From Flavobacterium succinicans LMG 10402 (GTDB taxonomy: Bacteria; Bacteroidota; Bacteroidia; Flavobacteriales; Flavobacteriaceae), in the NCBI RefSeq assembly GCF_000611675.1, contig NZ_JATV01000004.1:1-64000 (forward strand): a stretch of 64,000 bases of DNA, given 5' to 3'. Under the pieces are notes generated by a model. That model was not told where the DNA came from. It saw only the letters and a program-made list of their open reading frames with translations, and searched no databases. The translations under genes were made by a program, and so were the position numbers. Below, one piece after another: positions 9,557 to 18,295 of the stretch; position 1 is the stretch's first letter; each line of letters starts with the position of its first letter.

Positions 9557-11575
9557 TTACCAAATTTTAACACGCTTTTCTGGTGCTAAATACAAGGAAT
9601 CTTTAGGTTGTACTTTAAATGCTTCGTAGAATTCTGGTATGTTACGCACCACACCGTTTACTCTGAATTTAGATGGTGAATGTGGATCTGTGGCGATTTG
9701 ATTGCGCAAAGAAGCTTCACGTGATTTCTCCAACCACACTTGTCCCCAACCTAAAAATACGCGTTGCACACCAGTGAAACCATCCATCACTGGAGCTTCC
9801 TTACCGTTTAGCGACATTTTGTACGCTTTTAAGGCAATGGTTAATCCACCCAAATCTCCAATATTTTCTCCCAAAGTAAACGCTCCGTTTACATTCAAAT
9901 CTGGAAAAACTTTGAAGGTATTGTATTGTGCAACTAAAGCATTGGTTTTAGCTTTGAATGCAGCCAAATCAGCTGGTGTCCACCAGTTTTTCATTACGCC
10001 ATCTCCGTCGAAAGTGCTTCCTTGATCGTCAAATCCGTGACCAATTTCGTGACCGATTACAGCCCCGATTCCACCATAATTTACCGCATCGTCTGCTTCT
10101 AAATTAAAGAAAGGCGCTTGCAAAATAGCCGCTGGAAATACAATCTCGTTCAGCGTTGGATTGTAGTAAGCGTTTACCGTTTGTGGTGTCATTCCCCACT
10201 CGGTTCTGTCTACAGGCTTACCTAATTTGGCAATCATTCTGTTGTACTCAAAGGCTTTCGCACGAGCACGATTGCCATACAAATCATTCTTCGCTACTTT
10301 CAAAGTAGAATAATCCTTCCATTGGTCTGGATAGCCAATTTTGATCATAAATTTATCCACTTTGGCCAAGGCTTCTTTTTTGGTTTTGGCACTCATCCAA
10401 TCCAAATTTTTAATGCTTTCGGCATAGGCTTTCAACAAGTTTTTCACCAATTCGGTCATACGTTCTTTGGCTTCAGGTGTAAAGTGTTTTTTCACATACA
10501 CTTTCCCGATGATTTCGCCCAAGCCACCATTTACAGCATTCACAGCTCTTTTCCAATCCTCTTCTTGCTCTGGTGTGCCGTATAAAACTTTGTCATAAAA
10601 CTCAAAATCTTCTTTATCCAAAGCAGTGGTCAAACTACTCGCACTCTTATTGATCAATCCCCATTTCAAATAGGTTTTCCAAGTATCAATTGGTGTATTT
10701 TTGATTAAGCTGTTCAAGTTTTTAGTATACGCCACTTGCGATAACACAAGGCTTTTTTCTTTATCCATTCCCGCTTTTTTGAGCATCGCCGCCCAATCAA
10801 AATCTGGCATCACCGTTTTCAAATCTTTGATAGCGTATTTGTTGTACAAAGCAGCAGTATTTCTTGTTTCTTCTTTGGTCATTTGGATCTTCGCAATTGC
10901 GGTTTCGAATGCCATAATTTTTGCTGCATTTTCTGTTGGATTAGCAATCCCTCCTAATTGTAGCATCTTTTCGATATGCGTCATATATTTTTTTCGAATA
11001 TCCGCCGTTTTGGCATCGCTTTGAAGATAATATTCGCGTTCTGGTAAGCCCAAGCCACCTTGCCAAGTCATCAAAGTGTATTGTTTTGGATCCTTAAAAT
11101 CCTCGGTAACTGCAATCGAAAACGGCACAGAAAGCCCCGTTCTATTGGCTTCCCCAAAATAAGCTGCCAAATCAGAATAGGTAGCAATCGCATCTATGGC
11201 TTTTAATTCGGGTTGAAGTGGTGTAATTCCTTTGGCGTCGCGGTCTTTTCGGTTCAAAAATGAATTGTAGAAATCGCCGATTTTTTGCTCATCCGAACCA
11301 TCAGAAAAACTCCCTTTCGAAGCTTCTTCGATAATCGCTTTCACGTCTTTTTGAGCTTGTTCGTACAGTATATAACCCGCACCATAATTGGATTTATCGG
11401 CAGGAATTTTGGTGTTTTTGACCCAAGTTCCGTTAACATAAGCCGCAAAATTGTCTCCCGGTTTTACTAAAGTATCCATATTTTTTTGGAGTATTCCCGA
11501 AACCAGTTCTGGTTTTTTATCGCAAGAAGCCAAAATCAATGTGGCCGCCAAAAGCGATAGTTTGATGTTTTTCAT
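9557..11575 (-). CDS. M13-family (neprilysin/PepO-like) metallopeptidase lipoprotein
   Basis: This 672-residue zinc endopeptidase begins with a lipoprotein signal, LASC with the lipidated cysteine at 18, so it should sit in the outer or inner membrane facing the periplasm or the surface. The catalytic HEIGH motif lies near 508-512 (GAVIGHEIGHGFDDQG), the third zinc ligand is in GENIGDLGG (about 570), and VNAYYNPTLNEIVFPAAIL just before is the substrate-binding strand seen across the family. The C-terminal YRVNGVV-like stretch (KFRVNGVVRNIPEF) is also conserved. M13 enzymes cut peptides under about 5 kDa. It is monocistronic. Confidence 0.93.
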   Translation of the reverse strand: MKNIKLSLLAATLILASCDKKPELVSGILQKNMDTLVKPGDNFAAYVNGTWVKNTKIPADKSNYGAGYILYEQAQKDVKAIIEEASKGSFSDGSDEQKIGDFYNSFLNRKDRDAKGITPLQPELKAIDAIATYSDLAAYFGEANRTGLSVPFSIAVTEDFKDPKQYTLMTWQGGLGLPEREYYLQSDAKTADIRKKYMTHIEKMLQLGGIANPTENAAKIMAFETAIAKIQMTKEETRNTAALYNKYAIKDLKTVMPDFDWAAMLKKAGMDKEKSLVLSQVAYTKNLNSLIKNTPIDTWKTYLKWGLINKSASSLTTALDKEDFEFYDKVLYGTPEQEEDWKRAVNAVNGGLGEIIGKVYVKKHFTPEAKERMTELVKNLLKAYAESIKNLDWMSAKTKKEALAKVDKFMIKIGYPDQWKDYSTLKVAKNDLYGNRARAKAFEYNRMIAKLGKPVDRTEWGMTPQTVNAYYNPTLNEIVFPAAILQAPFFNLEADDAVNYGGIGAVIGHEIGHGFDDQGSTFDGDGVMKNWWTPADLAAFKAKTNALVAQYNTFKVFPDLNVNGAFTLGENIGDLGGLTIALKAYKMSLNGKEAPVMDGFTGVQRVFLGWGQVWLEKSREASLRNQIATDPHSPSKFRVNGVVRNIPEFYEAFKVQPKDSLYLAPEKRVKIW

Positions 11576-11699
11576 AAAATGTGTTTTTGATTAAGGCTAA
11601 TCTAATGGTTAATTAATTATTGGTATAGGTATGCTTTCGTAACGATTTGTTACATTATTTTGAAAATGAAAGCTTTGAATTGGTTTTTGTAACAAAAAA

Positions 11700-12953
11700 T
11701 TACTTTTTTCCGTATTCCGAAGCGATTACATTCGCTACCAATCGACCGGATTTCATTGCGGCATTGATAGAACCGTTTAGCAAATGATCTCCACAACAGT
11801 ATAGATTGGGAGCCAATTTCAGTTCCGATTCCGAAACCTCATCTTGGAGTACCGGTAACTTCGGTAACGCATACGCAATGGTATAAGTTTTCAAATGCGA
11901 CCAATTTTCGACTTGATTACCAAACCAAGGTCGCAATTCTGCTTTGATGTTTTGAGACCATTCGGCATCGCTGAGATCATAAGCTCCATTGCAAGACACC
12001 GAAATCAAAACCTTCCCTTCAGGAGCATAGGCTTTACTTATGTTGGTCATCACTGTGAGGTTATTCACCCATTGTTTGTTCTCGGAAGCATTCAAAATAA
12101 CCACCGCTTGATCTGATGGCGCTACCGTCGTTTGAAAATAGACATTGGTTACCGAATGATGTTCTGTAATTGCATTTTCTTTATGTTTCGAAAGCAAAGC
12201 ATTGGCCTCAGTCGCCATCACAATAACATCCGAAGTGATTTCTAAACCTTCACTGGTCACGATTGTTGTATCTTGAATAGCAGTGACATTGGTATGAAAC
12301 ATAAAAGCATCCGAAGGCAATTGATCCGCCAATTGTTTTGAAATTTCCTCCATACCCAAGGCCGGAATAGCCGTATCGCCTTCGGAAAACATTTTCATTA
12401 CAAAATCAAACATTCGGTTGGGTGTCGAAAGTTCGTTCTCTAGAAAAATCCCAGAGAAAAACGGTTTGTAAAAACGATTGATCATTTTGGCACTGAAACC
12501 GTAGTCCGAAAGTTGCGCCAAACTGGATTGTTGCTCTTGCGAAAAAATCTTCTGAATCGATTTGCCTAGCAATTTTTGCTTCAATACAAAAGTGTTGATT
12601 TTATCCTTTAGCGAACCCACAGGAGCCAAAACCGTTGAGATGACAGCCGACGGTCTTCGAAACGGATCTGCGAGGTCAAATTGACCGCCGTCATACAAAA
12701 CGGTAGTGCCCGGCAAAAAAGTTTTGAGTTGCAAGGCCTCATAATTCAAAAGACTCTGAGCCTCTGGATAAGAAGTAAGCAAGACTTGAAACCCACGATC
12801 GAGCCTAAATCCCTCCACCATATCCGTCTTGATGCGTCCGCCGGGTCGATCACTAGCCTCTATAATTTTTACAGAAAATCCTTGACGGTGCAAATGCAAA
12901 GCCGCCGAAAGCCCCGAAATTCCTGCGCCAATAATGGTTACCTTTGGTTTCAT
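11700..12953 (-). CDS. FAD-dependent amine oxidase / phytoene-desaturase-like oxidoreductase
   Basis: This 417-residue flavoprotein has the dinucleotide-binding motif IIGAGISGLSAA (7-18), the following EASDRPGGRIKTD motif that contacts FAD, and a C-terminal FAD-closing stretch LYCCGDHLLNGSINAAMKSG (about 385-404). It belongs to the superfamily of protoporphyrinogen oxidase, phytoene desaturase and monoamine oxidases. The substrate cannot be read from sequence and no carotenoid or haem genes are adjacent. It is monocistronic, with a promoter-like box at 12979-12986. Confidence 0.8.
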   Translation of the reverse strand: MKPKVTIIGAGISGLSAALHLHRQGFSVKIIEASDRPGGRIKTDMVEGFRLDRGFQVLLTSYPEAQSLLNYEALQLKTFLPGTTVLYDGGQFDLADPFRRPSAVISTVLAPVGSLKDKINTFVLKQKLLGKSIQKIFSQEQQSSLAQLSDYGFSAKMINRFYKPFFSGIFLENELSTPNRMFDFVMKMFSEGDTAIPALGMEEISKQLADQLPSDAFMFHTNVTAIQDTTIVTSEGLEITSDVIVMATEANALLSKHKENAITEHHSVTNVYFQTTVAPSDQAVVILNASENKQWVNNLTVMTNISKAYAPEGKVLISVSCNGAYDLSDAEWSQNIKAELRPWFGNQVENWSHLKTYTIAYALPKLPVLQDEVSESELKLAPNLYCCGDHLLNGSINAAMKSGRLVANVIASEYGKK

Positions 12954-12978
12954 AATGCTGAATCTATTGATGTACTCA

Positions 12979-12986
12979 CAAAACTA
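12979..12986 (-). promoter_or_regulatory. -7 box upstream of the FAD oxidoreductase
   Basis: CAAAACTA on the plus strand is TAGTTTTG on the minus strand, a match to TAnnTTTG, 26 bases before the start codon. Confidence 0.5.
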
Positions 12987-13140
12987 CGCTTTAATTTATT
13001 CGATCACAACAGTTTCGCTAGAACAAAAAGCCAAGTTTTCAAGACCTCAAAAAACATCTTAATGAAAAAATAAATGGGCTACAAGACTCCAAAAAAGTAT
13101 TATTTGCAAGAGTATATAGGAGCACACCACCCTTTTTTAC

Positions 13141-13222
13141 CACACGACTCCTCCCGTGATCCGCTATATCTTTGCTGCCGAACCCCGTCAGCAAAGGATG
13201 CCACTCCTCCCGGGGCTAGAAG
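13141..13222 (-). repeat. Hairpin repeat family, copy 3
   Basis: It is nearly identical in the loop region to copy 1 (stem CTTTGCTG... with CAGCAAAG), with flanks CTAGCCCCGGGAGGAGTGG and CGGATCACGGGAGGAG read on the minus strand. Unlike the other copies it is not downstream of a gene in the same sense. Confidence 0.75.
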
Positions 13223-13364
13223 AGACGAATCGTTTTCATAACGCATAGTGTAAGCTATAAACCTAGCTCCTGCAAGGTTTTCAAAACCTTGTAGGTGTTT
13301 TAGTATTTGCTTATAAACAACTAGAAAATAAATAGTTCGATTATGATTTGTAGGAATAATTGAA

Positions 13365-13372
13365 TATATTTG
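13365..13372 (+). promoter_or_regulatory. -7-like box conserved in repeat A
   Basis: TATATTTG here and TATGTTTG at 5960-5967 occupy the same place in both A copies and point toward the payload genes. A -33 element at proper distance is not clear. Confidence 0.4.
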
Positions 13373-13483
13373 AAAAAACAATAAAGCGAGATCAAGCTTT
13401 GTTTAGCTTCCTGATTATGGATGTAAATAAAAGGTTTGTTTCGGCTATATACAAGTTAGCGGCAATCGCAGAAACAACGAAAC

Positions 13484-13942
13484 ATGAAGAAATCAATATA
13501 TCATTATTATCAACAACACTTTACTTTTGATCAAGTCGATGAATTTTACAAAGACGACGCTATAATTGATGGAAAAAATGGCGGCCTTTTACTTGGACCA
13601 TCGCATGATGACGGCGGAATTTATTTTTTGTTTGAGTATCAAGATGGCTTTAGGCTATACGGCGAAGTTGAAGGATATGAATATATTATAAATAGAGATA
13701 TTTGTAATCGGTATCGAGATTTTGTTAGTAGAATCAATAACCGAGATCGAGATTTATCCTTCAATTTTGAGCCTTTCGATTATCATGAATCAACCTTAAT
13801 TATTGATGCTCGAGCCTCAAAATCTGAATTGTATAATTCTAAATATGTCATATTAGATGTTAGAGGCGGGTTCGGAATAATAAATAAGCATTCAACTAAA
13901 ATTCATTTACTGGAAATTGACGCTTTCAATAAAAACTTATAA
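13484..13942 (+). CDS. Hypothetical protein (152 aa) upstream of a PIN-like protein
   Basis: This acidic soluble protein has no recognised domain. It is rich in Tyr and Asp, with GGLLLGPSHDDGGIYFLFEY near 33-53 and a DVRGGFGIINKHSTK stretch near 125-140. There is no signal peptide or membrane segment. Its stop codon is one base before the start of the PIN-like gene, so the two are translationally coupled and probably work together, possibly as an antitoxin-toxin or immunity pair. That role is a guess. It is the first gene of accessory block 2. Confidence 0.6.
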   Translation: MKKSIYHYYQQHFTFDQVDEFYKDDAIIDGKNGGLLLGPSHDDGGIYFLFEYQDGFRLYGEVEGYEYIINRDICNRYRDFVSRINNRDRDLSFNFEPFDYHESTLIIDARASKSELYNSKYVILDVRGGFGIINKHSTKIHLLEIDAFNKNL

Positions 13943-13943
13943 A

Positions 13944-14714
13944 ATGAAAATTTATTTAGATAATAACATTTTTACGTCGGTAGAACAAAACGACTATGAA
14001 ATTGATAAAATTCGAAAATTGTTCAACGATGAGGAAATCATATTTCCATTTTCCGCTGCACATCTTCAAGAAGCGAATAATATAACTGCCGCAACAGAGG
14101 AACAAAGAATTGTATATCTTCAAAAACGGTTTGATACAATTTCTCGCATAACACAAGATTTCTACATTTATCATCAGCTTTTTCCAAACGAAATTTTATG
14201 GCAAACTAGAAAACCAAAACAAGTTTTCGAAACGATAACTGATGATCCATTTAGCCAAATTTTCATGAAGTTTTTTACCAGCTTTATCTCCGCTGAAAAG
14301 AAAGAAGAAATTAGAGAAAAAATCGGAATTGATGTGAAAGAGCTAAACAATTATAAACCAAAAGAAGCAATTGAACATTTGAATACTAAACTTACGGTTT
14401 GGGAAACTGGAGAGAGTTTTTTAGAATTGATAGAAAACGCGAAATCTCTATTTAAGAATACATCGGGTTTTGGTTTACATAATGACATTTCAGCCGTAAT
14501 CAGTCTTTTAGATATGTTTGGTTATTGGAAAGATAGACCAACTAAAAATTCTGATTACGCTAGACTTTGGGATTCAAGTCATGCTCATTACGCTTCACAT
14601 TGCGACTATCTAATTTCTGATGATCGACGATTACGTTACAAAGCACGAGTTGTATACGATCTTTATAATATTAAAACCAAAATTATTTCTTCAAATGGCG
14701 AAGAAGATAATTAA
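13944..14714 (+). CDS. PIN-like nuclease domain protein
   Basis: This 256-residue protein looks like a PIN-fold ribonuclease. The N-terminal strand IYLDNNIF places Asp6 in the first active-site position. The C-terminal half has WDSSHAHYASHCDYLISDD, with Asp210, Asp221 and Asp226/227 matching the later acidic positions of PIN domains (the pattern D..H...A..CD.L.T.D). A long central insertion (about 60-190) distinguishes it from compact VapC toxins. The ATG at 13944 directly follows the upstream stop; an earlier in-frame start would overlap that gene. The fold call rests on motifs only. Confidence 0.6.
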   Translation: MKIYLDNNIFTSVEQNDYEIDKIRKLFNDEEIIFPFSAAHLQEANNITAATEEQRIVYLQKRFDTISRITQDFYIYHQLFPNEILWQTRKPKQVFETITDDPFSQIFMKFFTSFISAEKKEEIREKIGIDVKELNNYKPKEAIEHLNTKLTVWETGESFLELIENAKSLFKNTSGFGLHNDISAVISLLDMFGYWKDRPTKNSDYARLWDSSHAHYASHCDYLISDDRRLRYKARVVYDLYNIKTKIISSNGEEDN

Positions 14715-14866
14715 CGCGACAGCCACTAACCGCATTTTCAAGCCATTGTCGGGTTTTCGATAGCCGGAAGTTGTGGTTTCACGAAGAAACATAATCTTCG
14801 GTAGAGAGAACTCAGTCCGCTCTGATCGGCAACGTCGTGAAGCGGCCTAACGTTAGCCGTTATATT
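14715..14866. other. Spacer with attC-like core strings
   Basis: The 152-base spacer begins with GCCACTAACCGC (14722-14733) and ends with GCGGCCTAACGTTAGCCG (14842-14859). CTAAC and GTTAG at the two ends can pair, as the R boxes of integron attC sites do, but the rest of the dyad is weak. No integrase gene is in the window. Confidence 0.3.
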
Positions 14867-15874
14867 ATGAAAAACGAAAATCATCAAATAGCAAAAGTAT
14901 TTTCTGAATGTAGAGAAAAGGCTATGTTAAATACAAATGATTGTTTTACTCCAAACTGTAATGAAAAGTCTATAAATTCACATATTCTTCAAAGAAATGG
15001 AATTTTATCAAGTATTGCAATTGACAATCATTTGTGGGCATTGAAAGTTGATGATTTCAAATTACCTTTTGTAGAATTTAAAAGAATAGGTTTAAAAAAA
15101 ATTTATACTTATTTAGGCTTTTGCAACCCACACGATGATAAATTATTTAAAAAAATAGAAACTCAAGATTTAGATTTTGATGATTATGAAACAAATTTAT
15201 TATTTACCTTAAGAACTATATGCAATGAAATTTGGTTAAAAAAAGTTGCAATTAAAACTCATAATTGTATAATAAATTCAGAATTATTAATTGATAGAAA
15301 AAATTTAAAAGACGGTATTGCACAAAATGAAATTGCAATTAAAGACTTATCATTTTTTGAAAATTACATTTGGAAAGATTTAAAAGAAAACACAAAATCA
15401 TTTACATTTAGATTTAGAGAAATTAGTAAACAAGAAATATGCTTAAATGCAATTTTAACATATGAAACTACTCAAGAAATTATAGAGTTCATTAAAAAAA
15501 ATGGGGCTCAAATAGACAGACTTTCTTCAATATTCATTTCATTTTTCCCTTACAAAAATAAATCAATATTAATGATGGGTTATCATAATGATGATGAGAA
15601 AAAAGTAAAATCATTTGTAAATGAATTTTTCATTGAAAATGAAAAGAGAGTTGAAAGAAAAATTACAAACCTGATTCTTTTTCATTGTGAAACTTGGGTT
15701 TGTTCAGACAAATTTCACAATGATAAAATCAAAGGTTTGGAGGAATTATTTTTTAAAGCAATAACTTTTTTCCCATCAGAAATTAAAAATGAAAGAAACA
15801 TTTTTGATATAAATCTTTTTGATAATAAATTTAGCGAGAAGTTTAAAATTTGGCATAAAAAACACAACGGCTAA
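14867..15874 (+). CDS. Hypothetical protein with HNH-like zinc motif
   Basis: This protein is 335 residues when started at ATG 14867, just after GTTAGCCGTTATATT. The N-terminal motif C26-x4-C31 with KSINSHILQRNG (His39) followed by GFCNPHDDKLFKKIE (Cys86, His89, Asp90) is a zinc-binding, HNH-like pattern that I associate with uncharacterised proteins of defence and accessory regions. The C-terminal two thirds show no known domain. The gene is very AT-rich and is bracketed by a perfect 9-bp inverted repeat, TTAGCCGTT before and AACGGCTAA at the stop. Nuclease activity is not shown. Confidence 0.65.
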   Translation: MKNENHQIAKVFSECREKAMLNTNDCFTPNCNEKSINSHILQRNGILSSIAIDNHLWALKVDDFKLPFVEFKRIGLKKIYTYLGFCNPHDDKLFKKIETQDLDFDDYETNLLFTLRTICNEIWLKKVAIKTHNCIINSELLIDRKNLKDGIAQNEIAIKDLSFFENYIWKDLKENTKSFTFRFREISKQEICLNAILTYETTQEIIEFIKKNGAQIDRLSSIFISFFPYKNKSILMMGYHNDDEKKVKSFVNEFFIENEKRVERKITNLILFHCETWVCSDKFHNDKIKGLEELFFKAITFFPSEIKNERNIFDINLFDNKFSEKFKIWHKKHNG

Positions 15875-15883
15875 TCGAGTAGA

Positions 15884-15910
15884 CGGCTCCGCCCCTAAAG
15901 GGACGGAGTG
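15884..15910 (+). other. GC-rich hairpin after the HNH-like gene
   Basis: CTCCGCCCC and GGGACGGAG pair around TAAA just past the gene. No T run follows, so it may stabilise the mRNA end or mark a cassette border. Confidence 0.4.
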
Positions 15911-15975
15911 CGCCTTTCACATCATCAATAGCTAATAAACTTCAACGTTCTCGAGACAAATTTGAAATATTTATC

Positions 15976-16256
15976 TTTGTGAGCACGAGCCAGAGGCATC
16001 GCGCTAGCGAAGGGGAACAGCCATATTGCCAATTCGATAGTGCTGTTTTTTTATTATGAAAACCAAAAGCTCTCGCCTAGCCCCGATTGCTTCGCCAGTT
16101 CGCTTCGCTCGGGTGTAGTGGAAATCCTTATGACCAGGGTTCGGGGCATAAGATTGTAACGGAAAGCGGGACAACTCGTGTGGTACGCAAAGAAGTGCTG
16201 CTCCTAAAAAAATAAACACAAATGACACGAATGGGCACGAATGGGCACGAATTCGT
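15976..16256 (+). repeat. Repeat unit B, copy 2 (right border of accessory block 2)
   Basis: The unit starts with TTTGTGAGCACGAGCCAGAG, then CGCTAGC, a TTTTTTTATTATGAAAACC stretch, the hairpin repeat at 16073-16208 and CACGAATGGG repeats. It follows the order of 7031-7265, with an extra TCGCCAGTTCGCTTCGCTCG insertion. The gap from 15875 to 16364 holds this repeat and two terminator hairpins. Confidence 0.8.
16073..16208 (+). repeat. Hairpin repeat family, copy 4
   Basis: Flanks CTCGCCTAGCCCCGAT and AAGCGGGACAACTCGTGTGG match copy 2. The stem is CTTATG/CATAAG (16127-16152), different in sequence from copy 2 but still paired. Confidence 0.8.
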
Positions 16257-16279
16257 AGTCAAATGGTAGTTCTTTCTTC

Positions 16280-16347
16280 AACCCTGTCAGAGTTTTGAAC
16301 TCTGACAGGGTTAAATAAAAAAAGTCTAGCTTTCACTAGACTTTTTT
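16280..16347 (-). terminator. Double hairpin terminator of the M1 peptidase gene
   Basis: A 15-pair stem (AACCCTGTCAGAGTT/AACTCTGACAGGGTT, 16280-16312) and a second stem AAGTCTAG/CTAGACTT with A/T runs (16316-16347) lie just after the M1 gene stop. The second is the classic terminator; the first is a common flavobacterial hairpin. Confidence 0.75.
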
Positions 16348-16364
16348 AAGGTATTTCGAAAAAA

Positions 16365-18239
16365 TTATTTCACTTCCAAAATGTTGTTGGCGGGTTTTAC
16401 ATCGGCTAGTAAACCACTAGGGTCGATGGTGATTTTTTTGATGGCTGATTTGGGTTTGCCAATCGTCAACTCATAGGTGGGATACGCCCAAGCCCAATCC
16501 TTGGCCACCGTTCTTTTGATGGCTGGCGTTGGATTTTCTTTTTCAAAACTCATCATTCGCAACGGAATGTAGAAGCTTTCGGTAGTGCCATCGGTGTATT
16601 CTACATACAAATCGATAGGCATTGGCATACGCCCGATGCGTTCTAAAGTCACCACGGTTTTGTCGGCGGCGTCTTTGGCGTCTTTTATGGCGTAATCAAT
16701 CGTATTGGTGGTTTGGGTCCAATCGGTCAAATACCAGTCCAAATTGCCGCCAGAAATGCGTTCTGCGCTTCTTTTGATATCATTTGGCGTTGGATGTTTG
16801 AATTGAAAGTCTTGGTAGTACTTTTTTAGGGTTTTCAAGAGGTTGTCTTTCCCAATCAAATAACCCAATTGCGTTAAGAACACTTCGCCTTTGCTGTAAG
16901 AGGTAATGCTGTACCAACGGTTTTTGTCAAATCTATCGGCGTGCGTGCTTTGTGGCTGCTCTTCGCCAGAATTGGCCATAGATAAATAACTTTTGTAAGC
17001 ATTGATAAAAGGATTTTCAACGGGTTTGTCAGAAATGGCATTCAGACCAAAATCTTCTAAAAACGAAGTGAATCCTTCGTCCATCCATCCGTGTTTGGAT
17101 TCGTTGGAAGCCAAAACGTGTTGGAACCAAGAATGCGCCATTTCGTGACCGGTAACTCCCAATAAACCTTCGAAAGTGCCTTCGCCTAAAATCAAGGTAC
17201 ACATGGCGTATTCCATTCCACCGTCTCCACCCTGAATTACAGAATACTGCTTGTAAGGATAGTTACCAACGGTTTCATTGTAGACTTTCATCAACTCGAC
17301 TGTTTTGGGTTGCAAGGCTTTCCAATTGGCAATAATCTTTGGATTGTTTTTGTAAATGAAATGCAAATCGACGTTGTTGGGTCCTTTGACCACATCGTGT
17401 AAAAAATTTTTATCGGCTGCCCAAGCAAAATCATGCACTTCAGGAGCGTAGAAATGCCAAGTACGTTTCCTTTGTTTTTTATTCACAGGAACGGTAACTC
17501 CTTTATCTTGATACCCTAATCCAATTTGATTTTTGTTTTGTAAATAGCCTGAACCTCCCAAAACATAGGCTTTGTCAATTGTGATTTTTACATCAAAATT
17601 TCCCCAAACGCCGTGAAATTCACGGGCGATATATGGATCGGCGTGCCAACCTTCAAAATCAAATTCGGCCATTTTTGGGTACCATTGCGTCATGGATAAT
17701 TCAACACCTTCTTTGTTATTGCGCCCCAAACGACGCACTTGTACTGGTACTTGTCCTTCAAAATCTAAGGTAAAAATAGTTGAGGCTCCCGGTAAAATCG
17801 GTTTGGACAAAGTAACTTCAAGTATCGTTCCTACTTCTTTGGCCGTTGCTGGTTTACCATCTTGCTTAAAATTGGCAATATGCAAATAACCAATTTCGTT
17901 CGGCTTTAAATCTTTGATACGGCTTTGCTTGGTTTCTACGCCATTTACCGTGGCTTTGTGTACCATTCTTCCATCTGGATCTTTGATGGATTGAATTCGA
18001 GCATCCATTTCGCTTCCGGGTTGAAAGGCATTGGCAAATAAATGATAATAAACTCTGGTGAGGGTTTCGGGTGAATTATTGGTATACACCAACTCTTGTT
18101 TTCCTTTGTATTGATAGGTTTTGACATCCATCGACACCTCCATTTTGTAATCGACATGCTGTTGCCAATAACTAGTGTTTTGCGCTGAAAGCCATCCAAA
18201 GGAAGCCATCAGAAAGGATACTACAATAATTTTCTTCAT
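16365..18239 (-). CDS. M1-family metallopeptidase (aminopeptidase N-like)
   Basis: This 624-residue secreted zinc aminopeptidase has a signal peptide (about 1-19). The N-terminal saddle domain (about 25-240) leads to the gluzincin domain with GGDGGMEYAMCTL (about 340; a variant of the GAMEN exopeptidase motif), VTGHEMAHSWFQH with the HExxH at about 366-370, and the third ligand in WMDEGFTSF (about 389). The catalytic Tyr is probably in WYSITSYSKGEVFL. It lacks the long C-terminal HEAT domain of full PepN, as do many Bacteroidota M1 enzymes. The next gene upstream is a secreted subtilase, which suggests joint extracellular protein use. Confidence 0.92.
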   Translation of the reverse strand: MKKIIVVSFLMASFGWLSAQNTSYWQQHVDYKMEVSMDVKTYQYKGKQELVYTNNSPETLTRVYYHLFANAFQPGSEMDARIQSIKDPDGRMVHKATVNGVETKQSRIKDLKPNEIGYLHIANFKQDGKPATAKEVGTILEVTLSKPILPGASTIFTLDFEGQVPVQVRRLGRNNKEGVELSMTQWYPKMAEFDFEGWHADPYIAREFHGVWGNFDVKITIDKAYVLGGSGYLQNKNQIGLGYQDKGVTVPVNKKQRKRTWHFYAPEVHDFAWAADKNFLHDVVKGPNNVDLHFIYKNNPKIIANWKALQPKTVELMKVYNETVGNYPYKQYSVIQGGDGGMEYAMCTLILGEGTFEGLLGVTGHEMAHSWFQHVLASNESKHGWMDEGFTSFLEDFGLNAISDKPVENPFINAYKSYLSMANSGEEQPQSTHADRFDKNRWYSITSYSKGEVFLTQLGYLIGKDNLLKTLKKYYQDFQFKHPTPNDIKRSAERISGGNLDWYLTDWTQTTNTIDYAIKDAKDAADKTVVTLERIGRMPMPIDLYVEYTDGTTESFYIPLRMMSFEKENPTPAIKRTVAKDWAWAYPTYELTIGKPKSAIKKITIDPSGLLADVKPANNILEVK

Positions 18240-18295
18240 GCTTGTTGTTTTATATTACTATTGAAAAGGAATGCTTACTTCTATTCATTACGGCA

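Larger units (their letters stand above)
13121..13457 (+). repeat. Repeat unit A, copy 2 (left border of accessory block 2)
   Basis: The unit has the same order of elements as 5730-6058: inverted hairpin repeat, CCTGCAAGGTTTT hairpin, TATATTTG box at 13365-13372, CTTCCTGATTATGGATGTAA and the ATATACAAGTT end. The following sequence is AGCGGCAATCGCAG, unlike copy 1. It lies between the divergent starts of the FAD oxidoreductase and the 152-residue ORF and contains no gene. Confidence 0.8.
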
